A DNA stretch of 64,000 nt from Candidatus Obscuribacter sp. (GTDB taxonomy: Bacteria > Cyanobacteriota > Vampirovibrionia > Obscuribacterales > Obscuribacteraceae), in contig JADJQZ010000001.1 in the NCBI GenBank assembly GCA_016712465.1, positions 3,782,001 to 3,846,000 of the forward strand, written 5' to 3'. Under the pieces are notes generated by a model, which saw only the letters and a list, made by a program, of their open reading frames with translations, was not told the DNA's origin and did not search any database. A program made the position numbers and the translations under genes. Below, piece after piece: positions 43,325-52,472 of the stretch (position 1 is the first letter of the stretch; each line of letters begins with the position of its first letter).

Positions 43325-43609
43325 CTAGGAGCCCTTCTTGCGGTTGGCTGCCGGCGTAACCACGGCAGAATGCCTGTTCTGCTGCGCCTCCGCCAGGGAA
43401 CGCATGGCTATGTTGTGCTTTTTGAGCCAGCGGGAAATAGTATTGGGGTCGCACCACTTATTCTCGGTATCGCGGTAGATACGGGCAATCTCGACGGTGC
43501 TGAGCTTTTCTTTCACGTACTTTTGTACGAGCCACTCTTTGTCTTGATAAAGCGTTTTGGTTCTTAACGTCTTGCCCACAAGCCCCGCCTCTCTAAAGAT
43601 GCCCGACAT
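43325..43609 (-). CDS. Small helix-turn-helix DNA-binding protein
   Basis: 94 residues. LVQKYVKEKLSTVEIARIYR and CDPNTISRWLKKHNIAMRSL form a helix-turn-helix of the type found in resolvase-like or homing-endonuclease-associated proteins. The N-terminus is basic and the tail is Ala/Lys-rich. No nuclease or recombinase domain is attached, so it is more likely a stand-alone DNA-binding protein than a transposase. The target is unknown. Confidence 0.65.
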   Translation of the reverse strand: MSGIFREAGLVGKTLRTKTLYQDKEWLVQKYVKEKLSTVEIARIYRDTENKWCDPNTISRWLKKHNIAMRSLAEAQQNRHSAVVTPAANRKKGS

Positions 43610-43749
43610 TTACTACATACTCTAATTGTGGTTCTTCCAAACGCTTCTGGCAAGATACCCGGAGTATTATTTAAGGAGAAAACCACCATTAAAATCAGAA
43701 ACAGCTCTTTTTAAGTTACCTGTTATCGGAAAGTAAGCTTGAGTGAACC

Positions 43750-45177
43750 GTGAGCCAGAACTTGAACACTACCAGACCACCGCAAATCGATAAGGTTTTG
43801 AGAGAACCATGTCTGACTGAGCTTTCCGAAAAGATACGCAGAGACATTATCAAGGAAGCGGTGCGACAGCAGATAGAGTTCATCAAGCTCTCGCCGAGCG
43901 AACTCAGCCCGGAAGACTTCAGCGCCACCGGGGTGGCCGCAGCTGCCAGGAAACGGCTGCTTGCTCTTATGGACGGCGGCATCAAAAAAGTCATCAATGC
44001 TACCGGCGTTATTCTGAGTACCAATTTAGGTCGTGCACCTCTGCCCGACCTCGCTTCTCAGCGGTTCTATGAAGCAATCAAGGGCTATTCCAATCTGGAA
44101 TTTGATCTTGCAGAAGGCAAGCGGGGCGAGAGAACCGACACCGTTTCCAAATTACTGAGCCTGATTACCGGCTGCGAAGCGGCCATCGTGGTGAATAACA
44201 ACGCCTCAGCCGTCATGCTGGCAGTGAAAGCACTGGCGGACGGCAAAGAAGTAGTGGTCTCACGGGGCGAACTTATCGAAATTGGCGGCAGCTTTCGTCT
44301 ACCGGACGTCATCGAAGCTTCCGGCGCCCGCCTCAAAGAAGTGGGCACAACAAACAGAACCAGACTGTCTGATTACAAGCAGGCCATTGGCGAGCAAACC
44401 GGCATGCTGCTCAAGTGTCACCGTTCCAATTATCAGATCGTGGGCTTTACGGAGGAAACGGAAGCTGCGGAGCTTTCGGCGCTTGGCAAAGAGATGTCCG
44501 TGCCTGTGGTCTTCGACCTGGGCGGCGGTTCCTTTGTAGACCTGAGACAGTTCGATTTGAAGCCGGAACCAACCGTGATGGAAACTCTGGCCGACGGCAT
44601 TGGTCTGGTGCTTTTCTCCGGGGACAAACTCTTGGGCGGTCCCCAGGCCGGAATCATCTGCGGCAAAGCCGAATTGGTGGCAAGGCTGCGGAAATGTCCT
44701 ATATATAGAGCGCTGCGCGCCGACAAAGTAGTGCTCGCCTTGATCGAAGCGGCGCTGAGTCAATACTTGTATAACAACGGCTATCAGGTTCTACCGGTCT
44801 TTCAGTTTGCCGTCCGCAGTGTCGAGAGCCTTCAGACAAGAGCCGAACAGATCGTAGCGGGGCTACAAAAGCCCGGCTTGCAGGCGCTCAAAGTGGCTGT
44901 CTGCGCCATGCAAAGTACCATGGGAGGCGGCAGCCTGCCTGGCGAGGTACAGGACAGTAGAGGACTTTGCCTGACCCAGAGCGGCAAATCTAAGAAAGAG
45001 AGCAAATCGGCGGAAGCAATAGCATCCTTCCTGCGCGGATACAGCGTACCGATTATCTCAACCATTGCCAAAGAAGCGGTCTACTTAGACCTGCGAGCCG
45101 TTTTCCAGCAGGAAGACCAGATCATAGAAGCAGCCTTGAAAGCTCTGGACGAGCATTTGCAGGAACCGCCTCACTAG
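43750..45177 (+). CDS. selA: L-seryl-tRNA(Sec) selenium transferase
   Basis: 475 residues from a GTG start. SelA is a PLP enzyme that converts seryl-tRNA(Sec) to selenocysteinyl-tRNA. The N-terminal helical domain is present (PPQIDKVLREPCLTELSEKI). The fold continues with INATGVILSTNLGRAPLPDL, NNNASAVMLAV, VSRGELIEIGGSFRLPDV, VVFDLGGGSFVDL and the PLP-lysine motif FSGDKLLGGPQAGIICG. All key segments are intact. The usual partner selB is not adjacent and no tRNA-Sec gene is seen in the window, so they must be elsewhere if the pathway works. A SelA-like enzyme with another substrate is the alternative. Confidence 0.9.
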   Translation: MSQNLNTTRPPQIDKVLREPCLTELSEKIRRDIIKEAVRQQIEFIKLSPSELSPEDFSATGVAAAARKRLLALMDGGIKKVINATGVILSTNLGRAPLPDLASQRFYEAIKGYSNLEFDLAEGKRGERTDTVSKLLSLITGCEAAIVVNNNASAVMLAVKALADGKEVVVSRGELIEIGGSFRLPDVIEASGARLKEVGTTNRTRLSDYKQAIGEQTGMLLKCHRSNYQIVGFTEETEAAELSALGKEMSVPVVFDLGGGSFVDLRQFDLKPEPTVMETLADGIGLVLFSGDKLLGGPQAGIICGKAELVARLRKCPIYRALRADKVVLALIEAALSQYLYNNGYQVLPVFQFAVRSVESLQTRAEQIVAGLQKPGLQALKVAVCAMQSTMGGGSLPGEVQDSRGLCLTQSGKSKKESKSAEAIASFLRGYSVPIISTIAKEAVYLDLRAVFQQEDQIIEAALKALDEHLQEPPH

Positions 45178-45206
45178 CCCTGCCATCGGAGACTGTAGCT
45201 CCCCGG

Positions 45207-45234
45207 TTGTCATTAAAAGCAACTCTTATATAGA
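45207..45234 (+). promoter_or_regulatory. Candidate promoter of the small coiled-coil membrane protein
   Basis: TTGTCA (45207-45212) and TATAGA (45229-45234) are 16 bases apart, 64 bases before the ATG at 45298. It lies 30 bases after the selA stop, so the next gene is probably transcribed separately. Confidence 0.4.
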
Positions 45235-45297
45235 TGTGCTATTTTTGACTTCCGCTCCCTCAGGCAATATTGCAACCGCCGACCAAACTTGCCGACT

Positions 45298-45552
45298 ATG
45301 GTGATAAATGTGGAAACTTCACAGCTGGAAGCCAAAATTGATCAACTGAGCAAGCGAGTCGACGAACAGATGCGCATCAGTCGCAATCTGACGGCACTCT
45401 GCACCACGGTCATTATCGGAGTCATGTTCTTCATCTTCACCCAGACTATTCAGCACCTGCCGGCCATAATAGTCTTTCACTATATGAGCAATCTCGATGC
45501 CATAGTGAAAGAGTGGCATCAGGCTGAGAGAGCCCTCAAGCTAACCAACTGA
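45298..45552 (+). CDS. Small membrane protein with short coiled coil
   Basis: 84 residues from the ATG at 45298. SQLEAKIDQLSKRVDEQMRI is a likely coiled coil, followed by a transmembrane helix (ALCTTVIIGVMFFIFTQTI) and a soluble helical tail. The function is unknown. It is convergent with the coiled-coil protein gene ending at 45559, 6 bases away. Confidence 0.6.
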   Translation: MVINVETSQLEAKIDQLSKRVDEQMRISRNLTALCTTVIIGVMFFIFTQTIQHLPAIIVFHYMSNLDAIVKEWHQAERALKLTN

Positions 45553-45558
45553 TTTACT

Positions 45559-47820
45559 CTATTTTTTGAGCAGCGCCTGTCGGCGCTTCACTTCCGCCTC
45601 GACCTCATCGGGAGAGATGCCGTTCACCGTCATCGGTCCGGCACAGATCTCTCGCCAGGGGGCACCGGCTAAGGCCTGACGCACGATCACCTCAAAGACT
45701 TGCGCTCTCACACCGCTACCATAACTACCGGGACTGCCTGGGAAGGGAGTAGTCGGTGCGGCCACTTGCGGACGGGGGATGGCCTGACCGGCGGCAGCTG
45801 CTGCGGCAGCGGCTGCTACAGCCGGATTAGGAGAAGGCACAATGGGATCGGGAGCACTCACCATAGGGGAAGCGCTGCCGACAAGCGCCTGAGACGGAGC
45901 TCCGACCGAGGCACTGACGGCAGGAGTGGGGACTGGTACCGGCACTGGTACGGGAACAGGAACAGGAACCGGAGCCGGCACCGCCTGCGGTGCAGCGGCG
46001 ACACTGCCGCTTTCAGAGGCATTAAACATGGCTCCAGCCGCCGGTTCGCTATTGAACAGCGATGCGGCAGGGTTGCTGTTGTTGCCCGTATTAGACTGAC
46101 TGGCCACCGACTCAAAGAAACCGGGCTGCGGCTGAGGCTTGGGCGGAGGATTGGCGCTCAGTCTGGCTGCTTCCTCCACGGCCAGCTTGGTGCTGGTCAG
46201 CTGTCTTTGCAGATCTGCAACCATGTCTTTGGTTTGATCCCGCATCTCTTCAAGTTGCGATTTGAGTTGACTAATCTCGGTGTCTTTATTGGCTATCTCA
46301 CTTTGCACCCGGGACATCTCGAGATCTCGGTCAGACTGCAGACGAGCCAGTTCAAGATCTTTTTCAGCCTGAATGCGAGCCAGTTCCGTTTCCTTCTTCT
46401 GCAACTCCTCGTTGCGCTCACGCACCATTTCCGAGAGTTGCTCGTAGCGCCCACTGAAATCTTCCCAGCGCGAATTGAGCATTTCTTGGGTCTCGGCAAC
46501 CTCTTGCTCTTTGGACTGCAAGAGTTCGGAAAACTCAAGCTCTCTCTGGTCCATGCGACCTTTCAGCTCTTCATTAGCATTGCGCAACTCCTCAAGCTTG
46601 GCTAACACAGCCTCATCCTGTACATAGCGAACTTCAGTGACGCCTTCAGGATTTTGACCTGCTGCCTGCTGGTAGTTATAGACAGGCTTGGGAGGATCGG
46701 GTGCCTGCACGGCATCGTAGGCCGCCCGGAATAGATCGCCTGAAAGCTTCTGGGTACCGAGCAAGTCAACCAACTTACGCAAGAGATCGGCCGGATGCTC
46801 AGTCGGGAAAACTGCCATGTAAGCGCATTTGAAAGTCCAGGGATCAATGCGCCCGCTCGCTAACTGATCGGCCAGCGAGGTGACAAGCATCTCTGGCGTG
46901 TGACGGGTATCCTCTTTTACCTCTTCCGCCTTGCGGCGATCAGCTTCGGCATTAGAACCGATGGTGGTCACAAGTGTATCGATAGCCGGCACCAATTCGC
47001 CGACAGCTTTCATGGGCTCAAGGGCGGCTGAAAGCGATTCGCTCAAACTATTCAAACTCAAACCAATCTCACCAAAGGCCTGATGCTGAATGGTTTCGGA
47101 TAAATTGCGCACCAGATCGAGCTGTTCATTGGCGGCTTTGGCAATTTGAGAAAGATTTACCGAACAGATACCAAGCTGCTGATCAAGATTGTTCAGTAGT
47201 TCTACCACCTGCGGGTTGTCTACATTCACCACAGTGGGCGCCATGAGCACCGGTGCAGGAGCGGCGCTGGTCGAGTTGTCGACCTTTTCAGGAACTGGAG
47301 CCTGCTTTTGAGCCAAATTCTCACCTTGCTTTTCGTCGTTCTGCGTCTGGTCTTTTGCTTCTTTAACAGGAATCGCAGTGGAGCCGACATCCTTCAAATC
47401 ATCATCGTCGTCCTTGAAGAGATGAGAGGTATCAAAATCCATTGACTTACCGGAACCTGCGGCAAAAAACGGGCTGTCATCATTACCGACTTCGGCTGAA
47501 GCCGCTTCGGTCACTCCGGTAGCGATGTTGCCGCTGCCGCCTTGGGAATGGTCTTCAGCGACAGACTCCTCCAACTCTGCACCGGCAGAAGAGGGAGCCT
47601 CACTTTCCTTGGCTTCAGTGCTCAAAGGGGAAGTGCTGCCAGGCTGATAAGTCTCGGAAGGAGAAGGCTGGTAAGGATCTGGAGGGGTTATTTGCTTGGA
47701 AAGAGTGCCTCTAAGGCGAGCCCGTCTAGCGGCAAGAGAGCCGGTATCCTGTTCGCCAGACTTTCCAGAAGCGGTGTCTTGATAAGATCCGGCGGCGCTC
47801 CCCTTATCTTCGCGAGCCAT
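45559..47820 (-). CDS. Large coiled-coil and low-complexity protein
   Basis: 753 residues; AAGGG lies 8 bases before the ATG. Residues 1-195 are disordered and acidic, with a D-run (FKDDDDDLKD). A helical region (about 200-390) includes VVELLNNLDQQLGICSVNLS and SGRIDPWTFKCAYMAVFPTE. Residues 400-555 form a long coiled coil rich in Glu, Arg and Gln. A Pro/Ala-rich segment with alternating Pro-Val at about 615-635 and an Ala-run follow. A small folded C-terminus (QVFEVIVRQALAGAPWREIC, SPDEVEAEVKRRQALLKK) completes it. No signal peptide or membrane helix is seen, so it is probably a cytoplasmic scaffold. It is divergent from the ATPase genes and has the same compositional style. Confidence 0.7.
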   Translation of the reverse strand: MAREDKGSAAGSYQDTASGKSGEQDTGSLAARRARLRGTLSKQITPPDPYQPSPSETYQPGSTSPLSTEAKESEAPSSAGAELEESVAEDHSQGGSGNIATGVTEAASAEVGNDDSPFFAAGSGKSMDFDTSHLFKDDDDDLKDVGSTAIPVKEAKDQTQNDEKQGENLAQKQAPVPEKVDNSTSAAPAPVLMAPTVVNVDNPQVVELLNNLDQQLGICSVNLSQIAKAANEQLDLVRNLSETIQHQAFGEIGLSLNSLSESLSAALEPMKAVGELVPAIDTLVTTIGSNAEADRRKAEEVKEDTRHTPEMLVTSLADQLASGRIDPWTFKCAYMAVFPTEHPADLLRKLVDLLGTQKLSGDLFRAAYDAVQAPDPPKPVYNYQQAAGQNPEGVTEVRYVQDEAVLAKLEELRNANEELKGRMDQRELEFSELLQSKEQEVAETQEMLNSRWEDFSGRYEQLSEMVRERNEELQKKETELARIQAEKDLELARLQSDRDLEMSRVQSEIANKDTEISQLKSQLEEMRDQTKDMVADLQRQLTSTKLAVEEAARLSANPPPKPQPQPGFFESVASQSNTGNNSNPAASLFNSEPAAGAMFNASESGSVAAAPQAVPAPVPVPVPVPVPVPVPTPAVSASVGAPSQALVGSASPMVSAPDPIVPSPNPAVAAAAAAAAAGQAIPRPQVAAPTTPFPGSPGSYGSGVRAQVFEVIVRQALAGAPWREICAGPMTVNGISPDEVEAEVKRRQALLKK

Positions 47821-47921
47821 CTAGTAAACCCTTCCCAATGTCCCCTGATCACTCTCAAATATGTACCCAGAACCGCCCTAGTTCACACTCGAGGCTGGAT
47901 CTGCCGGTTCAGCGCCAAACC

Positions 47922-48167
47922 TCACGCTCGCCGCAGTGAACCCCACTCTTCCAGTATATACCCGCCGTTGAGGCGACCAAGCCCATAAACAACCTCTTGA
48001 CAAGAGGCTGAGAGATCTGTAACATTCCAGGCTGTAAAGGTATCTTCAAAACCCTGGTACCGACCGTCCTTCCCGACGTTAAAACCCAACCCGATTACCG
48101 AAACAAACCTCAACTTAGTAACTTTCCTAACTTGCCGGCGAATCATCGCCAAAGACGGTAAAAACAA
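47922..48167 (-). CDS. Possible small protein in the divergent gap
   Basis: 81 residues at most. The part KLRFVSVIGLGFNVGKDGRY followed by GFEDTFTAWNVTDLSASCQE reads like a folded protein, and codon use is ordinary. There is no clear ribosome-binding site and no family match that I know; it could be a gene remnant. The remainder of the 47821-48491 gap shows only the hairpin and promoter listed separately. Confidence 0.3.
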   Translation of the reverse strand: MFLPSLAMIRRQVRKVTKLRFVSVIGLGFNVGKDGRYQGFEDTFTAWNVTDLSASCQEVVYGLGRLNGGYILEEWGSLRRA

Positions 48168-48247
48168 AGTACCCGCCGCCTCTCAGCTGGTCGCAATCCT
48201 TACCAACGCATACCAGAGAGTCATATGCGAAATATTGCCGATAAAGA

Positions 48248-48273
48248 ACAGTCCGAAAGACCTTGGGGACTGT
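48248..48273. terminator. Inverted repeat in the divergent gap
   Basis: ACAGTCC (48248-48254) pairs with GGACTGT (48267-48273) around a 12-base loop. On the minus strand it is followed by TCTTTATCG, a weak T-rich stretch. It lies directly before the candidate promoter at 48275, so it could equally be an operator. Confidence 0.35.
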
Positions 48274-48274
48274 C

Positions 48275-48303
48275 TTGCTGCTGAATTTTCGTATATTTAT
48301 ATA
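48275..48303 (+). promoter_or_regulatory. Candidate promoter of the ATPase operon
   Basis: TTGCTG (48275-48280) and TATATA (48298-48303) are separated by 17 bases in an A/T-rich stretch. Transcription from here would give a leader of about 180 bases before the GTG start at 48492. Confidence 0.45.
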
Positions 48304-48491
48304 GAGGGCGCTTATTCCAGCTTTGATTTATCAGACCGATTAAGCGAAAGAATTCAACCTGGTCGGCAAAAGTCACAGGACGGAGCCGAAGAGACAGGCA
48401 GTTTGAGCAAGACAATTTCTGTACCGGCTGGATAAGAGGGACTCCTGCTGAGGTAAAAGATAACTAGGTTCTTCAGGGAGCATTTACTACC

Positions 48492-51400
48492 GTGGACATC
48501 AATATCTGCCCCGCCTGCGGGGCAGTTTATAAACCAAGAAGCAAGGACTGCACCCGCTGCGGGGCGGTGCAATCCAAGTTCGCGTCCACCACGGTCTCAA
48601 CCATGGCCAGCACGGTAGCGCCGATGGTGGTGTCGGTAGCGCCAGACCGGCTCATCTTGGAGCGCATTGTCACAGGTAGGCAATTGAACGCCCTCGTACC
48701 GGCTACTTACTACGGAGCCGATGCCTACGCCACTGACGATTTCACCTCGGAATTCTTCGATGCCTACGGCTCTAACGGCGGTTCAACCACCACTAGCGGC
48801 GGAGACGACGGCAGCTACGGGCAAGAGGCCACGCAGCCGCAGGGCAGAGCCTCATCACAATCCGGCTTCTTTGATGATCCGGAGACCATTGTTCAGACAA
48901 CGGCGAGCGCTGCCGCTGCAGCTGTAGCGGCAACCGGTCTGGCCGCTGTGACGGGTTTCTTCGAGAATCAATCCCAAGCTCGGGCGGCAGAAGCCGCCGA
49001 CAAGGTAGACGTCTTTGTGCCCACGCCCGCCGAAAGAGAAGACGAAGCCTTCGATACCGCCAATTTAAAAGCCTATTCCGCAAATGATCAGCAGAGCCAG
49101 GCGAACCAGGACAGTCCGGCCGATGAAGACATCGAGAACTTCAACTTTACGCCGGCGCCGGAGGAATCGGCAGAAGAGACTCCCTTCATGACGGAAGCGC
49201 AACCAAGTAGAGCCCCCGAAAGTTTCGAACCACTCCCGACCACGGCCCCCAACAATGAATACGCCACCGCGCCGGAACCACTTGCCGGTGAAAATGGCCA
49301 GGGAGACTTCAGACCGGAGTCGCCGCTCCCAGCACCAGCCATAGTATCAACGCCTGAGCCCGTGCAGCCACAGCAAGCTCCGTCCATAGATGCCCATCCA
49401 GAAAAACCACACCGCCCACAAGTGGCCGGTCCCCAGGAACTGGCCCGCTCCAGGGCGGAAAGTGGCGAGCAATCAGGCTACCGTGCGCCTACACCGGCGA
49501 CCGCTGAAGCCTTTGATTTTTTCCAATCCAGCGCTACACCGGCGGCGGTGAGTAGCAAGGCCACAGCAAAAACGGCTGCCCGCGGTGAGAATAGCCAGTC
49601 CCGCACTCTGGGCGATGATCCCCATTCCAGCTTCGAAAGCTTACTGAGCAAGAGCTCTAAGTCGGGTAACTACAAACCGGCCGAGACAGTAGAAGCAGAG
49701 GAAGAACCAGTCGGCAAGCCTCAAAAACCTTCAGGCGCTACAGCAGTCAAGAAAGCGCGCCTGGTAGTGGATGAAGACGATGACGATGATGACGACGATG
49801 ATGATGAGGACGACAGGCCGCGTCGCAAATCCTCTGCCAGAAGAGGCGGCGGCAAATCAACCGTCATCAAGAAGAAAAGTCGCAATGAAGACGATGATGA
49901 TGATGATGATGATGACGAGAATGATGAAGACGAGGAAAAGGAAATTCCGCAGAGGCGTTCCTTCAGCGGCAGTCCATCATCCGTTAACAACTTGCGCAAA
50001 ACCGACCGCGCAAGCAAAAGCAGCACCAGCACGGCACTAAAGAGCCGCAGCAAGAAGAAAAATGACGATGATGAGGATGACGATGATTCCTCATCCTCAT
50101 CCAACCTGCGCAAAAAGTTCAACGATGGTGCTCTGTTTACTGTGGCGGGCTTCCCCATAGGCTTCAAACTGGTAGCCATAACCATTGCCATGATGGGCAT
50201 GTTTGCTTTTGCCATCATGCATATCGCCGGCAACTTCTCTGCCCTCCTGGGCCAGGCTCCGCAGGGTCAGACCAGCACAGCGCCTGCATCAGGCGGTCTG
50301 GGTGGCATCATCACGGAAGCACCAAAGGTTTCAGGACGCTGGAGCATGATGGTGCTGCAGAACGGCAACCAATATCCAAACGTCATAGACCTCAGGCAAA
50401 AGGGAAGCGAACTCTATGGTCAGGGTATGGACCAAAAGATCGGACCTTACCAGCTCACAGGTAATGTCGGCATAGAACAAAATGTGCCCATCTTATTACT
50501 TAAAAAGCAATTCGTAGACAGAAACGGACGCAAGAGTGGGCCGCCGATTTTCTTCAAGGGTCAGCTCTTCCTTGACACCATACCGCTTTCGGCCGCGGGC
50601 CAGTGGGAATTTAAGAGAGTCTCAGCCCGTGGTCAGTTCGGACTAAAGAAACAGTCGGCAGAAATGGTGCGCGGCGAGTTTCAAGCACGCTTGATGCGAC
50701 CCATCGAGCCGGACACCGCCGGTAAAATAGTGGCGCTGCCTGGAGGAATCCCCGGTATTGGTGGAGGCGGCGGCGCCGAAGGCGACAAGAAATTCAACAT
50801 AATTGAATTCTTCAATCACTATGGAATTTTCGTGGTGCTAGGTCTGGGAGCCGCGGTCATCGGCGGCAGTTTCACCCTCTTCGGACCTTCCGGAATGATC
50901 AACATCTGGAACAAGCAGCAATACATTCCCAGTCAGGTCAAGTCCCAGCACAACAAAATTCGTTCGCAACTGGCTAAGCCCCTGAAGAAAGGTAGCCTAC
51001 CTTTAGGACAACGCATTGAGTGGAAGTGGTGGTTCCCCATGCCCTGGGTGATCAAAGACCTGGCCCTTCCGCCTGATATGCGCAAAGTGAATCCCCACGT
51101 TCTGATCCTGGGACAGGGGGGCAAGGGCAAATCACGCCTGGTAGCGCGCATGATCACCCATGACATCGAATCGGAAGACCGCGGTATAGTTTTGATCGAC
51201 TCGGACGGCTCACTGGTTGATTTGATCGTCAACTGGATCGCTGCCCATCCCAGAGGCAGAGAAATATCCAAACGGGTCATTTTGATCGACCCCACCTACA
51301 GGAACGGTTCCGTCGCCTATAACCCGCTCAATTTGCCAGACATTGGCGACCTGCAGACGGCGGCGGCATCCATCGTCGACGGCTTCAAGGCCATCTATAC

Positions 51401-52406
51401 CGAACCGCCCGGCTCCCAGAGCCAGTGGAACGCACAAACCGCCGACATTTTGAGAAACGCCATTTTGCTGTTGATCGGCAACGGCAAGACCCTCATCGAT
51501 CTGCCAACCCTTCTCAACGAAAACGACTTCCGCGATGTACTTTTGGAAAATATCGAGAAGAAGAAAAATCAGCGCGTTGAGTTTGCCACCCTTCTCGACC
51601 AGTGGGGCCGTTACAAAAAACTAGCCAGAACCGACCAGTGGATCACCTGGGTAGAGCCTATCCTCAACAGAATCAACCCGATGCTCTCCAATCCTCGCAT
51701 TCGCTCCATTTTGACCAAGCCTCAGGGTGACCTGGACATCATGGACATAGTCACGAAGAAGAAAATACTTTTGGTGCGTATCCCTCAGGGCGACTTCGGT
51801 CAGGACGCAAACCTCCTGGGCTCCCTGATAGTTTCCGGCGTCAAGCAAGCCTGCCTGACCCTCTCGACAACAGGCAAAAAGGCCGAGCACCATCCCGTCA
51901 GTCTCTATCTGGATTGTTTCGATAACTTCATCGAAAAGAACACTATCGAAGCCATCACATCCGAAACCAAAAAATTCAAAATCGGTCTCATCGCTGTCAC
52001 CAAGTCACTCCAGCACCTGCCGGAAGACTTCCGAAACCAGCTCATTATCAACATCGGCACACTCATTACCTTTGCCCTTTCTAAGAAGGACGGCGACCTC
52101 CTCGGTCCACAGATGTTCCCCATAGATGGGCGCAAGGTGAAGCACCAGACCATGTCCAACATATTCAACCCGGTCAACACTTCTCCACAGTTCGAACTTG
52201 TATCGGACGAAGAGAAATTGAACATCGACAAAATCGTCAGACAAGAAGAACGTACCTTCTTCTGCTACAGAATGGGCGCCGAAGCCGGTCTTTTCAACCT
52301 CAAATCGCACCCGTTTGAAGACGTTGTAGAGGGTAAAATCAAGAAAAAACTGATCGACAAAATGCACACGGCTTCAATCAGGAAGGCCGACGTGTCCGAA
52401 GACTAG
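48492..52406 (+). CDS. VirD4/TraG-like membrane ATPase with zinc ribbon and acidic low-complexity N-terminus
   Basis: 1304 residues from a GTG with AGGGAG 12 bases upstream. Residues 5-23 are a zinc ribbon (CPACGAVYKPRSKDCTRCG). Residues 30-550 are disordered, with three aspartate-rich runs near 426-443, 464-483 and 523-537 among basic stretches. A membrane helix (about 553-580) leads to a beta-rich domain (about 610-745, VSGRWSMMVLQNG), then a second helix (about 773-798) and an ATPase domain. The ATPase has Walker A LGQGGKGKSR at about 873-882, a probable Walker B LYLDCFDNF near 1138-1146 and TYRNGSVAYNPL. Two helices around a small outer domain and then a cytoplasmic motor is the plan of type IV coupling proteins. 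A DNA or protein substrate cannot be told. Confidence 0.8.
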   Translation: MDINICPACGAVYKPRSKDCTRCGAVQSKFASTTVSTMASTVAPMVVSVAPDRLILERIVTGRQLNALVPATYYGADAYATDDFTSEFFDAYGSNGGSTTTSGGDDGSYGQEATQPQGRASSQSGFFDDPETIVQTTASAAAAAVAATGLAAVTGFFENQSQARAAEAADKVDVFVPTPAEREDEAFDTANLKAYSANDQQSQANQDSPADEDIENFNFTPAPEESAEETPFMTEAQPSRAPESFEPLPTTAPNNEYATAPEPLAGENGQGDFRPESPLPAPAIVSTPEPVQPQQAPSIDAHPEKPHRPQVAGPQELARSRAESGEQSGYRAPTPATAEAFDFFQSSATPAAVSSKATAKTAARGENSQSRTLGDDPHSSFESLLSKSSKSGNYKPAETVEAEEEPVGKPQKPSGATAVKKARLVVDEDDDDDDDDDDEDDRPRRKSSARRGGGKSTVIKKKSRNEDDDDDDDDDENDEDEEKEIPQRRSFSGSPSSVNNLRKTDRASKSSTSTALKSRSKKKNDDDEDDDDSSSSSNLRKKFNDGALFTVAGFPIGFKLVAITIAMMGMFAFAIMHIAGNFSALLGQAPQGQTSTAPASGGLGGIITEAPKVSGRWSMMVLQNGNQYPNVIDLRQKGSELYGQGMDQKIGPYQLTGNVGIEQNVPILLLKKQFVDRNGRKSGPPIFFKGQLFLDTIPLSAAGQWEFKRVSARGQFGLKKQSAEMVRGEFQARLMRPIEPDTAGKIVALPGGIPGIGGGGGAEGDKKFNIIEFFNHYGIFVVLGLGAAVIGGSFTLFGPSGMINIWNKQQYIPSQVKSQHNKIRSQLAKPLKKGSLPLGQRIEWKWWFPMPWVIKDLALPPDMRKVNPHVLILGQGGKGKSRLVARMITHDIESEDRGIVLIDSDGSLVDLIVNWIAAHPRGREISKRVILIDPTYRNGSVAYNPLNLPDIGDLQTAAASIVDGFKAIYTEPPGSQSQWNAQTADILRNAILLLIGNGKTLIDLPTLLNENDFRDVLLENIEKKKNQRVEFATLLDQWGRYKKLARTDQWITWVEPILNRINPMLSNPRIRSILTKPQGDLDIMDIVTKKKILLVRIPQGDFGQDANLLGSLIVSGVKQACLTLSTTGKKAEHHPVSLYLDCFDNFIEKNTIEAITSETKKFKIGLIAVTKSLQHLPEDFRNQLIINIGTLITFALSKKDGDLLGPQMFPIDGRKVKHQTMSNIFNPVNTSPQFELVSDEEKLNIDKIVRQEERTFFCYRMGAEAGLFNLKSHPFEDVVEGKIKKKLIDKMHTASIRKADVSED

Positions 52407-52472
52407 TTCCTGTGTATACTCATAACTACTAATCTCTGTAAGTTCTCGGCTGAAATACCGACGAAAGCAAAA

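Noticed and set aside
43325..43609. Transposase or mobile-element fragment
   Set aside because: The helix-turn-helix is intact but there is no catalytic domain, terminal inverted repeat or target duplication around it.
49721..50233. Minus-strand frame with long serine runs
   Set aside because: It is the complement of the aspartate codon runs in the 1304-residue ATPase and has no other support.
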